64,000 nucleotides of DNA, taken from NCBI RefSeq assembly GCF_030532715.1, contig NZ_JAUNKO010000002.1, positions 186,001 through 250,000 of the forward strand. The letters run 5' to 3'. A program made the position numbers and the translations under genes. Of the stretch, positions 8,850 through 17,792 are shown one piece after another (position 1 is the first letter of the stretch; each line of letters begins with the position of its first letter). The notes beneath the pieces are model-generated. The model was not told where the DNA came from and made no database searches. It was given only the letters and a program-made list of their open reading frames with translations. This DNA is from Corynebacterium sp. GTDB lineage: Bacteria; Actinomycetota; Actinomycetes; Mycobacteriales; Mycobacteriaceae.

Positions 8850-9935
8850 GTGAGCCTTACCCTTGGAATAGTCGGATTGCCCAACGTAGGCAAATCCACC
8901 CTGTTTAACGCACTGACCCGCAGCGACGTTCTCGCCGCAAACTACCCATTCGCCACCATCGAGCCGAACGTAGGTTTGGTGGAGTTGCCGGATCCGCGGC
9001 TGCAGAAACTCGCCGAAATCTTCGGCTCCGAACGCATTCTGCCCGCCACCGTCACCTTCGTAGACATCGCGGGCATTGTGAAAGGCGCCTCCGAAGGCAA
9101 AGGCCGCGGCAACGCCTTCCTCTCCAACATTCGCGACGCCGACGCCATCTGTCAGGTAGTACGCGCATTCGCCGACGAAAACGTCATCCACGAACATGGG
9201 CAAGTAGACCCCCGCGCCGATATCGACGTAATCAACACCGAACTCATCCTCGCGGACCTGCAAACCGTGGAAAAAGCACTGCCACGCCTAGAAAAAGAAG
9301 CCAAAAAAGACAAAGAACTCGCCGAAGTTGTCGCAGCGACGAAACTCGCCCAACAAATCCTAGAAGACGGCCGCACGCTGTACACCGCCAGCCGCAACGG
9401 CGAAATCGACCTCGCACTCGTGCGCGAACTTCACTTGATGACGGCGAAGCCATTCCTCTACGTATTTAACTCCGACGAAGCCGTACTCACCGACGAAGAC
9501 CGCAAAGACGAACTGCGCGCCCTGGTGGCGCCCGCCGACTGCGTATTCCTAGACGCCAAAACCGAAACCGAACTCCTCGAGCTCGACGCCGAAGAAGCCG
9601 CCGAACTCCTCGAATCCGTCGGCCAAACCGAACCAGGACTGCACTCCCTAGCGCACGCCGGGTTTGCCACCCTCGGGCTGCAAACCTACCTCACCGCAGG
9701 GCCGAAAGAAGCCCGCGCCTGGACCATCCACAAAGGCGACACCGCACCCAAAGCCGCCGGCGTAATCCACACCGACTTCGAACGCGGATTCATCAAAGCG
9801 GAAGTAGTGTCCTTCGATGATTTGGTGGCCGCAGGCAGCATGGCCGAAGCCAAAGCCGCCGGGAAAGTGCGGCAAGAAGGTAAGGATTATGTGATGGCCG
9901 ATGGGGATGTGGTGGAGTTTAAGTTCAATGTGTAG
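8850..9935 (+). CDS. ychF: Redox-responsive ATPase/GTPase YchF (OLA1 family)
   Basis: This universally conserved Obg-like P-loop NTPase prefers ATP and is linked to ribosomes and the oxidative stress response. The 361-residue product begins SLTLGIVGLPNVGKSTLFN, with the P-loop at residues 8-16. Switch segments PFATIEPNVG and DIAGIVKGASEGKGRGN follow. The usual G4 site is the family variant YVFNSDE, and a TGS domain forms the last 85 residues. The GTG at 8850 gives the conserved N-terminus and sits eight bases after a good -10 box with no ribosome-binding site (leaderless). Confidence 0.95.
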   Translation: MSLTLGIVGLPNVGKSTLFNALTRSDVLAANYPFATIEPNVGLVELPDPRLQKLAEIFGSERILPATVTFVDIAGIVKGASEGKGRGNAFLSNIRDADAICQVVRAFADENVIHEHGQVDPRADIDVINTELILADLQTVEKALPRLEKEAKKDKELAEVVAATKLAQQILEDGRTLYTASRNGEIDLALVRELHLMTAKPFLYVFNSDEAVLTDEDRKDELRALVAPADCVFLDAKTETELLELDAEEAAELLESVGQTEPGLHSLAHAGFATLGLQTYLTAGPKEARAWTIHKGDTAPKAAGVIHTDFERGFIKAEVVSFDDLVAAGSMAEAKAAGKVRQEGKDYVMADGDVVEFKFNV

Positions 9936-9951
9936 ACGCTCGGCAGGTGGT

Positions 9952-9983
9952 CTTGTTGTAGCAGGTACAGGTCTGGCGGGAAG
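9952..9983 (+). repeat. Left imperfect direct repeat flanking the apeA-like gene
   Basis: This 32-base segment (CTTGTTGTAG ... GGTCTGGCGGGAAG) matches 12024-12055 at 28 of 32 positions in the same orientation. A short GCAGGTGG also precedes both copies. The left copy ends just before the apeA start codon, and the right copy lies 600 bases after its stop. Confidence 0.6.
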
Positions 9984-9985
9984 TG

Positions 9986-11422
9986 ATGACTAATCATCCT
10001 TTGAATCTTGATGAAGCCGCCGAGCGGACCGGCTTATGGTGGCTGCCGGAAGACCCTGACAGGAAGGTTCCGGGTACCTTGCGGTATGACGGTGAGGGCG
10101 GCCTTTCGCTCTCGCTGAACGGTGCATTAAAAAATCGCAATACCTACGATCCTGCCAATGGGGTCCCAGGCTACCATGAGGGTGCCATGACGTGGCATGT
10201 TATTTATGGGGAGGACAAGCAGCAAGGTGAGGTCACGCTTCTACGCTGCGCCCTCACCAGCGGGAAGGAGGGCATGCTCCCGCGGTCGAAGAGCCGCGAT
10301 ACGCAGCTCGTGAGGGCGACGATTGCGATCATCGGTGTGCACGTCAGCGGGGAGGGCGACGCGGCGTTCGCGGCGGCCGAGGTCTCGGTCGAAGACTTGG
10401 GGCTCTGGGCTGCATCGTCTGCGTTTGAGTATCCCCGTGACACTAACGACGACAAGAGTGACGGGACTGAGACAATCTCAGTGAAGCCAGTCGAGGCGCA
10501 GACGGTGACAGTCGATGGCACAGAGTACCGCCTCGTGCACACTTATACTCTGCCGTCCTTCGACAAGCGCAAGAGCGGAACGGTCGCGCACATGCGTGAC
10601 ACCGCCTCCATCCGCGTCTGCCCTACCGAGCCGTTCAGCCTGAGTGCCGCGCTAGAGGCTGCGGACTTGATACAGGACTTGATCGCGCTGGCAATGCACC
10701 GCGCTGCTGGCGTAATCTGGCTCCAGCTGGAGGTTGCCAGGACCGACTCGGTCCTGCAGAACGGTCAGCCTTTGCATGCCAACGTGCTTTACTCGCCCCT
10801 AGTGCTGGGTAAGCACGACGCGAAGGCTGTAGATTCTGACTGCGTGTTCTTCACCTGTGCGGCGTTCCCGTTCGAGGAAGTCCTGCCCCGCTGGTGCGAA
10901 GTGCACGACCGACTGCGAGCAGCGATCAACATGATCCTGGGTTTGCGCTATGCGCCAGCCCACTTCATCGAGAACAACCTTTTGATGGCGGTGGGTGCTG
11001 CAGAGGTACTGCATCGAGGCCTCGATATTGATGAGAAGCCGTTCCCCGAGGCGGAGTTCAAGGACATGCGCGACAAGATGTTAGACCAAGCGCCCCAAGA
11101 GCACCGCGCCAGGCTCAAGAGCGCGATTAGAAACGATCCGACGCTCCAGGACCGGCTTCGCGCCCTCGCTGCTCGACCCGATCCAGAAGCAATCGCGCAG
11201 CTTGTGCCAGACATCGATCATTGGGCGAAGCGGACGACGCAAGCCCGCAATGACCTCGCACACACAGGCAGGACACCTTATCATTCCATCGATGAGCTGG
11301 TCGCCATCGTCAAGGCTACGACCGCGGTCGTGATCCTTAACGTCTTGCACGAGCTTGGGCTGCCAGCAGAACGGCAGCGACAAATCGTGGAAGAGCACCG
11401 GCAGTTGCGGGCGGTTTGTTAG
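9986..11422 (+). CDS. ApeA-like HEPN anti-phage protein
   Basis: This 478-residue protein has the ApeA layout: a large N-terminal domain (about residues 10-300) and a C-terminal HEPN domain. Its RNase motif RNxxxH reads RNDLAH at residues 421-426. ApeA proteins act as single-gene abortive-infection systems, and HEPN domains with this motif usually cut RNA. A GTG directly before the ATG is an alternative start. The gene is solitary, bracketed by imperfect direct repeats and followed by an IS3 relic, which fits horizontal acquisition downstream of ychF. Activity against phage is inferred from family membership. Confidence 0.78.
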   Translation: MTNHPLNLDEAAERTGLWWLPEDPDRKVPGTLRYDGEGGLSLSLNGALKNRNTYDPANGVPGYHEGAMTWHVIYGEDKQQGEVTLLRCALTSGKEGMLPRSKSRDTQLVRATIAIIGVHVSGEGDAAFAAAEVSVEDLGLWAASSAFEYPRDTNDDKSDGTETISVKPVEAQTVTVDGTEYRLVHTYTLPSFDKRKSGTVAHMRDTASIRVCPTEPFSLSAALEAADLIQDLIALAMHRAAGVIWLQLEVARTDSVLQNGQPLHANVLYSPLVLGKHDAKAVDSDCVFFTCAAFPFEEVLPRWCEVHDRLRAAINMILGLRYAPAHFIENNLLMAVGAAEVLHRGLDIDEKPFPEAEFKDMRDKMLDQAPQEHRARLKSAIRNDPTLQDRLRALAARPDPEAIAQLVPDIDHWAKRTTQARNDLAHTGRTPYHSIDELVAIVKATTAVVILNVLHELGLPAERQRQIVEEHRQLRAVC

Positions 11423-11439
11423 GCAGCGCGCGAGCAGTT

Positions 11440-11830
11440 AGTGGCTCCAGAGGCCAACTCCTGAGTGATGCAGATGCTGTCGTTCTCCACACATAGCCAG
11501 GCGACTTCCGACAGGAAGGGGTCGTCCCTCGGTCCGTCGCGTTAACGGCGCGCGACCGACGGCGGCCCGGATAGCCACGAGGTGAGGAACCCTAGAACTG
11601 CCGGTCGCTTGACATGGCAGATGAACTCGACATCGAATTGATCCTAGTACTCGTCGATGAATCGAGTCACCTCGGGTGCGGGCGGTCGAGTTGCTTCGCG
11701 AAATTACGCTTACAGTCTTGAGGATCATGTTCTCTTTACGTAGCTCGACACTCTCGTTCTCTCGTCAGCTTGATTTGCGCCGCCTCATTCGTCATGGGTT
11801 TGGGTTTGGCCCAACGTAGACTTTCCGTAC
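11440..11830 (-). mobile_element. Relic of an IS3-family element (orfA 3' end and orfB 5' end)
   Basis: No long frame remains, but pieces of both IS3 transposase genes can be read on the minus strand. The orfA coiled-coil end is seen as AAQIKLTRE, then MILKTVSV and, after a frameshift, AKQLDRPHPR-stop. The orfB start is seen as VTRFIDEY-stop-DQFDVEFICHVKRP, then FLTS, and after further shifts RAAVGRAP and FLSEVAWLCVEND. At least three frameshifts and one nonsense codon are present. No terminal inverted repeat was found, so the edges are approximate. Confidence 0.6.
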
Positions 11831-12356
11831 CGGACCTCAGGCCCGCACGTAGCGGCATTGTCATTCCGGTTGGTAAGTTCTGGTTCAACATCTGATCGAT
11901 CGTTAAATTGAATTGCGGAAACGCCCGCTAACGATCCGACTTGGCAGCTGCTCATAGGTGCCCAGGTACGTCGTGGACGTTTAATCTCAATGCGTCGAGC
12001 TTCGCAGGTGGAGGCGTGGTTTTCTTGTTGTAGCGGGCGCAGGTCTGACGGGAAGAATTAGCCGCTCGGGATGAGCGGTCTGGCTTGTTCTCTTTCCTCG
12101 TTGCTGAATGCAGCGTGACGACTGGGGACGGCAACGAGCAAAATGCGCAAGTGTTTGAGTGGAGGTTCTCGCGCTAGTGTCTGTCCTAGCAGTAGTTTTC
12201 TGCGGGCAGTTATATGTAGAAGAAATTGACCCCCTTCCAAGCCTCTCGAAGAAGCTCAAATGGGAGGGGCCGCTATCTTGTACTACGAGAAGGGAACCGT
12301 TGGGCGTGGAGCGGCCACGGCCAACGATTCCCAGCGACGCACCGCGTGAAGTCGCT
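11831..12356. other. Non-coding stretch with the right direct repeat and two hairpins
   Basis: No convincing gene is present. It holds the right copy of the direct repeat, a hairpin at 12061-12077 (CCGCTC gggat GAGCGG), and a larger one at 12298-12326, where CGTTGG and CGTGG pair with CCACG and CCAACG around a G/G mismatch. Short open frames on both strands have no recognisable family and look like decayed DNA. Confidence 0.5.
12024..12055 (+). repeat. Right imperfect direct repeat flanking the apeA-like gene
   Basis: This copy matches 9952-9983 at 28 of 32 bases. Together they bracket about 2.1 kb containing the apeA-like gene and the IS3 relic. It could be an old attachment-site duplication or a copied promoter segment. 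Confidence 0.6.
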
Positions 12357-12827
12357 TTAGTAATCTCCTCCCGAGAAGGAGATACAGTTGAGGAGTTCAG
12401 CTAAACCCTCAAGATCGAGGAGATCGACTCGTTCGTGAACCTTACTGATAAATGAGGGCCAATCGTGCCCAGAAACTCGGGTCTCAGCAATGATCGGTTC
12501 GGTAGCCGTGACGATTCGGTATGCCCATTCCAACAGGGGGTGAGCGGTATCGGGAGGGATGAGTGTCGTTTCATGAGCTAAAGTTAGTAAATCCTCGATG
12601 GCGTGTTCGTCAATTTGCGGATCCCGTAGTGTTTCGAAAATCCGCTTCCTAGTGTCGTCGAGCTGGCAAAGAAGCGAACCCTCAAAATACATCGAGTGCA
12701 TGAAGGTGATTGCTTGGGTTGCAGTCATGAACTCGATGGACAGTTTGCACTCTGCAAGTCCGTCGGCGAACAGGGAGCTGGCTGCGGCGTCGAAGGTGCG
12801 AGCTGTCTTCAGCATCGAATCATCCAC
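12357..12827 (-). CDS. Hypothetical protein, second gene of an unknown cassette
   Basis: I do not recognise this protein. It is 156 residues, acidic and predicted mostly helical, with no signal peptide, membrane segment or clear motif. The start is a GTG at 12827, and an ATG at 12815 is possible. Its 5' end overlaps the end of the frameshifted upstream gene by 19 bases, so they were translationally coupled. A seven-base-pair hairpin (ATCTCCT/AGGAGAT, 12362-12382) lies over its stop codon and may stop transcription. Tight coupling of two small unknown proteins in a defence-type island would fit a toxin-antitoxin or defence pair, but nothing in the sequence proves it. Confidence 0.55.
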   Translation of the reverse strand: MDDSMLKTARTFDAAASSLFADGLAECKLSIEFMTATQAITFMHSMYFEGSLLCQLDDTRKRIFETLRDPQIDEHAIEDLLTLAHETTLIPPDTAHPLLEWAYRIVTATEPIIAETRVSGHDWPSFISKVHERVDLLDLEGLAELLNCISFSGGDY

Positions 12828-13638
12828 GTTCCGTCGAACATCGGTCGGCCAATGTAGGTTGATGTCGGTGCGCTACTGTCCGCATGAAGGCGCACGCGCG
12901 AGACCGTCTTTGGGGACGGGATTCTGTACGGCTCAAGATCCTCGCGACGTCGACTGATTCCTCGTTCGAGGTGCTCGACGTGGACGATTGAACCGTGGAG
13001 ATGGCTTGCCTTAAAAGTAGTGCCATCTAGGTGCTCGGCGCCGGGGTCGGTCAGTGACATGTAAGTCTGGTAATCTCGGAAGCCGCTTGTTCCCCAGATG
13101 GGGAAGGGGTCGCTGACCTGCTGTCCACTGTCAAGTAAGGCATAGGCCATATGGACGGCGATCCCTTCATCAACGGTAATTGAGATTCCGGCCTGTCTGC
13201 GTCGGAAGAGAAGTGCGGAAGCTGCGGTGAGAAAGCGTGTGGACGAGATGCCATCATCGGCTTGGGTCGTTACGCGGAGTTCGGCGATGAGTTCCTTCGA
13301 GTCGAAGCGCGTAGTCGCGGTAGATGAAGTGTGGCGATGCGGTCGAGGAGCGCGGTGGCTAACTGGGGGATGGCGGACGCTTCCCTGAACTGTGAATCGC
13401 ATTGTTCGAGTACCTTATGCCCGTGGGCGATGATTGCGGAGAGATCACCAGCTTCTTCGAGCTGGTGGCCGAACGGGTTCTGATAACCGTTGGCCTGGTA
13501 GTGCTGGCGAATCCAGGCTGAGTGAGCTGACTCAATGATGTCGATTGTGTGCTCGGCGACCATTCGAAGTGTTGAGCCGTGAGAAAGTGTTGCTCGCGCA
13601 ACGGCAGTCCCGGGCGAGTTGTTCGTAATGACGGTCAA
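12809..13638 (-). pseudogene. Hypothetical protein, frameshifted (first gene of unknown cassette)
   Basis: Two overlapping frames read as one protein of about 275 residues broken by a single frameshift. The N-terminal part (from ATG 13638, MTVITNNSPG) runs to about LLDRIATLH. The C-terminal part resumes in another frame near 13330 (SSTATTRFDSKEL) and ends GTWMIRC at 12809. The shift lies between about 13315 and 13340. The middle holds FLTAASALLFRRRQAG and a region rich in charged residues. I do not recognise the family. It lies between the broken oxidoreductase and the 12357-12827 gene on the same strand. Confidence 0.55.
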
Positions 13639-13671
13639 TGTTCTTCTTTCTCTTGTAGTAGCGGAGGGGAA

Positions 13672-14612
13672 TTACAGGGGCACGACGAGCTTTCCTCGGA
13701 CGTGGCCTTCTTCGCCGAAAGCGTGTGCCGCTGCGATTTCATCGAGGCTGTACCGTCGGTCGATATTGATTTTCAGATTTGCGGTATCAATGAGCTGAGT
13801 GATCTCTTGGAGCTGATAGCAATCGGGGTGGACGAATACCCATTCAGCTTGAATTCTGCGGGCGTGGGCCTCATGGAGGTGAGAAGGGTCGGGAACGGAC
13901 ACGATGATTCCCTCCGGTGCCACTAGGTCGAGTGAATGATTAAAGGCTTGGCCACCAATCGTGTCGAGAACGACGTCGAAGGCCGGTAGGTCAAGTCCGT
14001 AGTTGCCCTCGGCGTAGTCCAGAGGGATTGCGCCGAGATCAGAGAGGAAGTCGTGATTTCGAGGTGAGGCAGTGGCGTAGACTTTCGCGCCTACGTGCGC
14101 CGCCAGTTGGGTGGCGACATGGCCGACGCCACCGGCACCAGCATGAATCAGGACTCGATCGCCTTTTTTGACTTTGGCAATGTCATGCAGTGCCTGCCAG
14201 GCGGTGAGCGCTACAAGAGGGACTGCGCCGGCATCTTTGATTGGCATCTTGGCTGGCGCGTGGGCAACGTCGGTGGCCCTCACGCAAACATATTCCGCGT
14301 ATGTACTGCCCAGCTCTGGGAAGCCGATGAGCCCATACACTTCGTCGCCAACGCTGAATCCGGTGCTATCGGGACCGGTGGCGACGACTGTGCCGGCGAC
14401 GTCCCAGCCAAGGACGATTGGACGGGACTTCGGAAGAAGGCCAGCGATTCCGTCACCGGCGCGAGTCTTCCAGTCGACGGGATTGATACCGATCGATGAG
14501 GTCTTGATTAGGAGTTTTCCGGGGTCGGCTCCGGAATAGGGGCTTCGGCGATTTTGAGTGCGTCGGGGCTTCCCCAGTTGTGGAGCTGGACTTGGCGCAT
14601 GGATTCAACCAT
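13672..14612 (-). pseudogene. Zinc-free MDR-family NADPH oxidoreductase, frameshifted
   Basis: This was a quinone oxidoreductase-like member of the medium-chain dehydrogenase/reductase family, about 312 residues. The first part starts at ATG 14612 after a GAAAGGAAG ribosome-binding site and reads MRQVQLHNWGSPDALKI. It then hits a stop at ENS. One missing G in the run near 14515-14523 (expected PGKLLIKTSSIGIN) shifts the frame, and the rest continues to 13672. The NADPH-binding AGAGGVGHVATQLA and the C-terminal GKLVVPL are intact. It is divergent from the HxlR-type regulator gene, a common pairing for such enzymes. That gene is broken too. Confidence 0.82.
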
Positions 14613-14657
14613 GGTTCGGGCTTCCTTTCGGGTTGGAGTGTGAACCGGCGGAGATTT

Positions 14658-14683
14658 CCTAACCGGTTGCGCCCAGTTTTAGG
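14658..14683. promoter_or_regulatory. Imperfect dyad between oxidoreductase and HxlR genes
   Basis: CCTAACCGG and CCAGTTTTAGG form an imperfect inverted repeat in the divergent gap. It could be the operator of the HxlR-type regulator. The symmetry is weak and the call rests on position. Confidence 0.25.
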
Positions 14684-14771
14684 CACGCTCTGTTTTTGCA
14701 CAAGAACGCACTTTTCGCTGCTGAACTCACTTCCTGATGCCCTAAGAACCCGGTAGTGGTATAAGTACCTT

Positions 14772-15185
14772 ATGGAACCTAGGGCGTGTAGTCGTGGAGA
14801 TGTGTATTCGGATTAGTGCTCGTGCAGGAGCATTCTCGACCGGATTGCGGACAAGTGGACGCCGTTGATTATCGGACGGCTTGATGAGGGGCCGCACTGG
14901 TTTAACCAGCTCAAGCGGTCAATCCCGGGTGTATCGCAGAAGATGTTGACGCAGACGCTTCGCGCGCTTGAACGCGACGGGATCGTTGATCGAGAGGTAT
15001 TTCCGACTGTTCCGGTGACAGTGGTTTACAGTCTGACTGACTTAGGTCGAACGTTGTCTGAACCGCTTCAGCTCGTCAGGGAGTGGGTTGAGTCACATCG
15101 CGATGCGGTAGTTTCCGCTCGGATGGCCTTTGATGAAAAGATGGCAGAGCAACAGAAGGTCTCGCAGATCGAGGGGATCGTCTGA
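14772..15185 (+). pseudogene. HxlR-family regulator with in-frame amber codon
   Basis: The winged-helix HxlR family binds DNA as a dimer and often controls a neighbouring stress reductase. From ATG 14772 the frame reads MEPRACSRGDVYSD, then TAG (14814-14816). It continues in the same frame with CSCRSILDRIADKWTPLI and the complete winged helix, ending at 15185. The recognition helix region SQKMLTQTLRALERDGIV is intact. The only fault is the TAG at codon 15. An internal ATG (14865) would give only the last 106 residues without the first helix. Hence it is a probable recent pseudogene. Confidence 0.75.
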
Positions 15186-15221
15186 GGTCTGCCGCATGGC
15201 GAGGTTAGAAGGGGCCATGCT

Positions 15222-15485
15222 GAGCAGGCACACGCAGACCTAGAGGCTGGTGTCGGCATCATCACCGAATATGGTTACGCAGACCTGCGTGGTCTGGCAC
15301 CACGTGAGTGTGCCCGCAAGGTCATTGCTCTTGCGCACCCAGACTATCGTCCGCTGCTGGAGGAATACCTAGAGCGTGCTGAGGCTCTTGCTACTGAGCG
15401 CAAGAGCCTCCAGGCACCACACGATCTGGAGAACGCTTTCTCCTTCCATCAGCGCTTCGCAGCTACCGGTTCTATGAAGAAGTAA
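15222..15485 (+). pseudogene. 3' fragment of an acetyl-CoA hydrolase/CoA-transferase gene
   Basis: About 85 codons, open and undamaged, match the C-terminus of acetyl-CoA hydrolase/succinyl-CoA:acetate CoA-transferase proteins: GIITEYGYADLRGLAPRE, then AHPDYRPLLEEYLERA, and an ending GSMKK. The stop is followed by a good terminator. Everything upstream is missing: only 36 bases separate it from the HxlR-type stop, and there is no start codon. The codons look core-like, so the resident gene was probably cut when the accessory DNA arrived or rearranged. Confidence 0.75.
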
Positions 15486-15509
15486 TAAAACTTCTGATCT
15501 GTAGTTAGT

Positions 15510-15550
15510 CCCACGTTCTGGCTTTGCAAGGACGTGGGTTTTTGTTTTTG
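15510..15550 (+). terminator. Intrinsic terminator of the lost CoA-transferase gene
   Basis: A perfect CCCACGT/ACGTGGG stem, extendable by a G-U and a C-G pair, is followed by TTTTTGTTTTTG. It lies 25 bases after the fragment's stop codon. Confidence 0.85.
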
Positions 15551-15621
15551 TGGCGGACTGGGTGGTTTCTACTGGTTGTGGAACAGCCGGTTTGTTTAGT
15601 GAGTAATGACCGGCAACCTGA

Positions 15622-15972
15622 TTATTCCGACCACGCTGCGAGCTCATTGCCAGCAGGGTCTCGGAAATGAAAACGCCTGCCGCCGGGAAACTTAAAGATT
15701 TCCCTTGTGATTGCGCCGCCAGCTGCTGTTACTTTCTCGTAGGTTGCTTGAAGATCAGCGACATGAACCACAGCCAGCGTTGCCGGTGCTGGGTTCTCCG
15801 CATTCACACCGCTAAACGTGCCACTATCTGCGGTGTCGGCGAAATCGTCACCATACATGGCATAGTTCCAGCCAAATACGTCGCTAAAGAAATCGCGCGT
15901 TTCCGTTAACTCTGCAATACTTCGAGCCGGAAACTCCACATAATCTATCTTGTTGGTGGGGGTGTTATCCAT
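15622..15972 (-). CDS. VOC family (glyoxalase-like) protein
   Basis: This 116-residue vicinal-oxygen-chelate protein is a single-domain metalloenzyme or binding protein of glyoxalase/bleomycin-resistance fold. Two beta-alpha-beta-beta-beta units are recognisable: IDYVEFPARSIAELTETRDFF with FGWNYAMYGDDFA, then LAVVHVADLQATYEKV and RRFHFRDPAGNELAAW. The substrate is unknown. The ATG at 15972 is only about eight bases from the edge of the IS21 remnant, so its original promoter may have been displaced. Confidence 0.85.
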   Translation of the reverse strand: MDNTPTNKIDYVEFPARSIAELTETRDFFSDVFGWNYAMYGDDFADTADSGTFSGVNAENPAPATLAVVHVADLQATYEKVTAAGGAITREIFKFPGGRRFHFRDPAGNELAAWSE

Positions 15973-15979
15973 AACCTCC

Positions 15980-16912
15980 AGTATTGCCGATTACTACGGC
16001 ATCACGAGCATGCCCACGCGGCCAGCTCGCCCGAAGGATAAAGCCGCGGTGGAACGCGCTTTACAAATCGCCTACACCAAGATCATGGGGTATTTCGATG
16101 GCGTGACTTTCTACAGCCTTGATGAGCTCAATGAGGCAATCGCAGATCGGGTTGACGATATCAATTGTGGGCTGAAACGTCCGGATGGCACCACCCGGCA
16201 GTAGCGCTTTGATGAGGAGGAAGCTCCGTTGATGCGAGCACTGCCCGCTACGGCGTTTACCGACGTTGTGTGGAAGCATCCCAAGGTGGAACGCAATTGG
16301 CATGTCACCTGCGACTATCAGTACTACTCGGTGCCGTTCCAGCTGGTAGGAAAACGGCTCACCGCACGGCTAACCCCGCAGGTAGTCAGCCTTTTCGACA
16401 ACGGCGAGCTGGTCGCCGAACACACTCGGTTGCACGGTTTTAAATACCGGTATTCCACCGACCCGGCGCACAGTCCCGTCGGCAACGATCATGGACACAA
16501 TGTGCTGACCCGCGATGAGCTTGTCGCTTGGGCGTCCTCGTTTGGGTCGGCTACGGTCAAGGTGATCACGATGATCCTAGATCGTCACCGCGCCGCTATT
16601 CCCAAAGGTTTGTTCCAAGCCCGCAACGTGCTGGCCAGTCTGGGCCGCAAACACGACAAAGCCACGCTGGAACCAGCGTGCCGCGAAGCGCTCGACAGGA
16701 AACTTATTCCCACATTCACGGTGCTGAAACGGCTCCAACCCAACATCGCCCACGAGCAGCGCCAACACGACAGTCACAGCCCTGCCGGTGCGCACCAGCA
16801 ACCATCAACAACACCCCCACTCGTCGACATCACACAACTTAACGATGGCGACGTATTTCTCCGCCCCATCGAACACTACACCGACAAGGACAACGCCACC
16901 GATGAGCTTTGA
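15980..16912 (+). pseudogene. istA: IS21 transposase istA, 3' part with in-frame stop
   Basis: The readable frame begins inside the DDE catalytic domain (IADYYGITSMPTRPARPKDK, carrying the P-x-R-P-KDK-E-region of IstA) and runs to TGA at 16910. TAG at 16202-16204 interrupts it, after GTTRQ and before RFDEEEAPLMRALPA. The C-terminal beta-barrel region (YQYYSVPFQLVGKRL) is complete. It overlaps the istB start by 11 bases, the usual IS21 arrangement. It cannot make a working transposase. Confidence 0.82.
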
Positions 16913-17638
16913 AATTGACGAAGCTATGCGCGCGAAGATGCGTAAACCGCGGGTATCGACCTTCGCAGACATTTTCTTCGGGCTCATCGCCGACGATCCC
17001 CAAGCTGACGCACTGCCCGAAGAAGTCTTCCTCGCCGCAGTCGATGAAGCATACAACCAACGCACCTTGCGCAATATTGCCAAAACCATCACCCAGGCGC
17101 AGCCATCGCCGAAATCATCAACCCCGAACTCAGAGACATCAACATCCGCCAACTCAAACGCGTAGCGGCAATCAACTGGAGGGAACACCCCACCAACATC
17201 CACATTCTGGCACCGACCGGCACCGGCAAAACATACCTCGCGTGCGCGATCGGAGTCGCTGCCTGCCACGCCGGATACACAGTCGCGTACTACCGACTCG
17301 ATCAACTCGTAGATGAACTGGCGGTCTTCCAGCCAACCGATCAAGCCTACATCGACCGAATGCGGAAGCTCTGCAATATCGATGTCCTCATCATCGACGA
17401 CTTCCTCACCCTCGGCATCAACCAGCGCGGACAGGAAGACCTCACCAAGATCATATTCGAACGCGACGGACGACTCCCGACGATCATCTCGTCACAATCC
17501 TCCGCAGCCTACTGGCGGCAAACACTACCAAACGCATTCGGCGCTGACTCACTCGTCAGCAGACTCAACAGCGGCCAACGAATCCAAATCGGCAGCTACG
17601 ACATCCGAAAACACCTCGCCGCCACCCACAACGACTAA
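16902..17638 (+). pseudogene. istB: IS21 helper ATPase istB, frameshifted
   Basis: IstB is the AAA+ helper that delivers target DNA to IstA. From ATG 16902 the frame reads MSFEIDEAMRAKMRKPRVST to about KTITQAQ, then shifts near 17098. The remainder (AEIINPELRDINIRQLKR) continues in another frame to 17638. It contains Walker A (APTGTGKTYLA), Walker B (VLIIDDFL) and the sensor region SSQSSAAYW. One indel is enough to explain the break. Confidence 0.8.
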
Positions 17639-17792
17639 CCCCACACAAACCGGCCCCACAACAAACCGGGGCCGGTACCAACTAACCACAAACCCCCAGT
17701 ACCACAACACCACAAACCCAGTACCAAACACACGCTCCTAGCAAAAGAGGCGTATAGGTGGGTTTAGTGGTGCATGACTCCCTCCACGACGT

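Larger units (their letters stand above)
15976..17680 (+). mobile_element. Decayed, 5'-truncated IS21-family element
   Basis: The transposase istA lacks its N-terminal half and has an amber codon. The helper istB is frameshifted. No left terminal repeat is visible because the copy starts inside istA, next to the VOC gene. After istB there is a strong eight-base-pair hairpin (CCGGCCCC/GGGGCCGG, 17650-17675) without a T-run, then a CA-rich stretch. The right edge is approximate. Confidence 0.8.

Noticed and set aside
11987..12259. Minus-strand frame of 90 codons (MSFFERLGRG...)
   Set aside because: Composition is unlike a protein, there is no ribosome-binding site or family, and it crosses the direct repeat.
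13652..13664. Third copy of the apeA-flanking repeat core (CTTGTAGTAGCGG)
   Set aside because: Only about 12 of 14 bases agree and the similarity stops at once. A match of this quality is expected by chance in a window this size.
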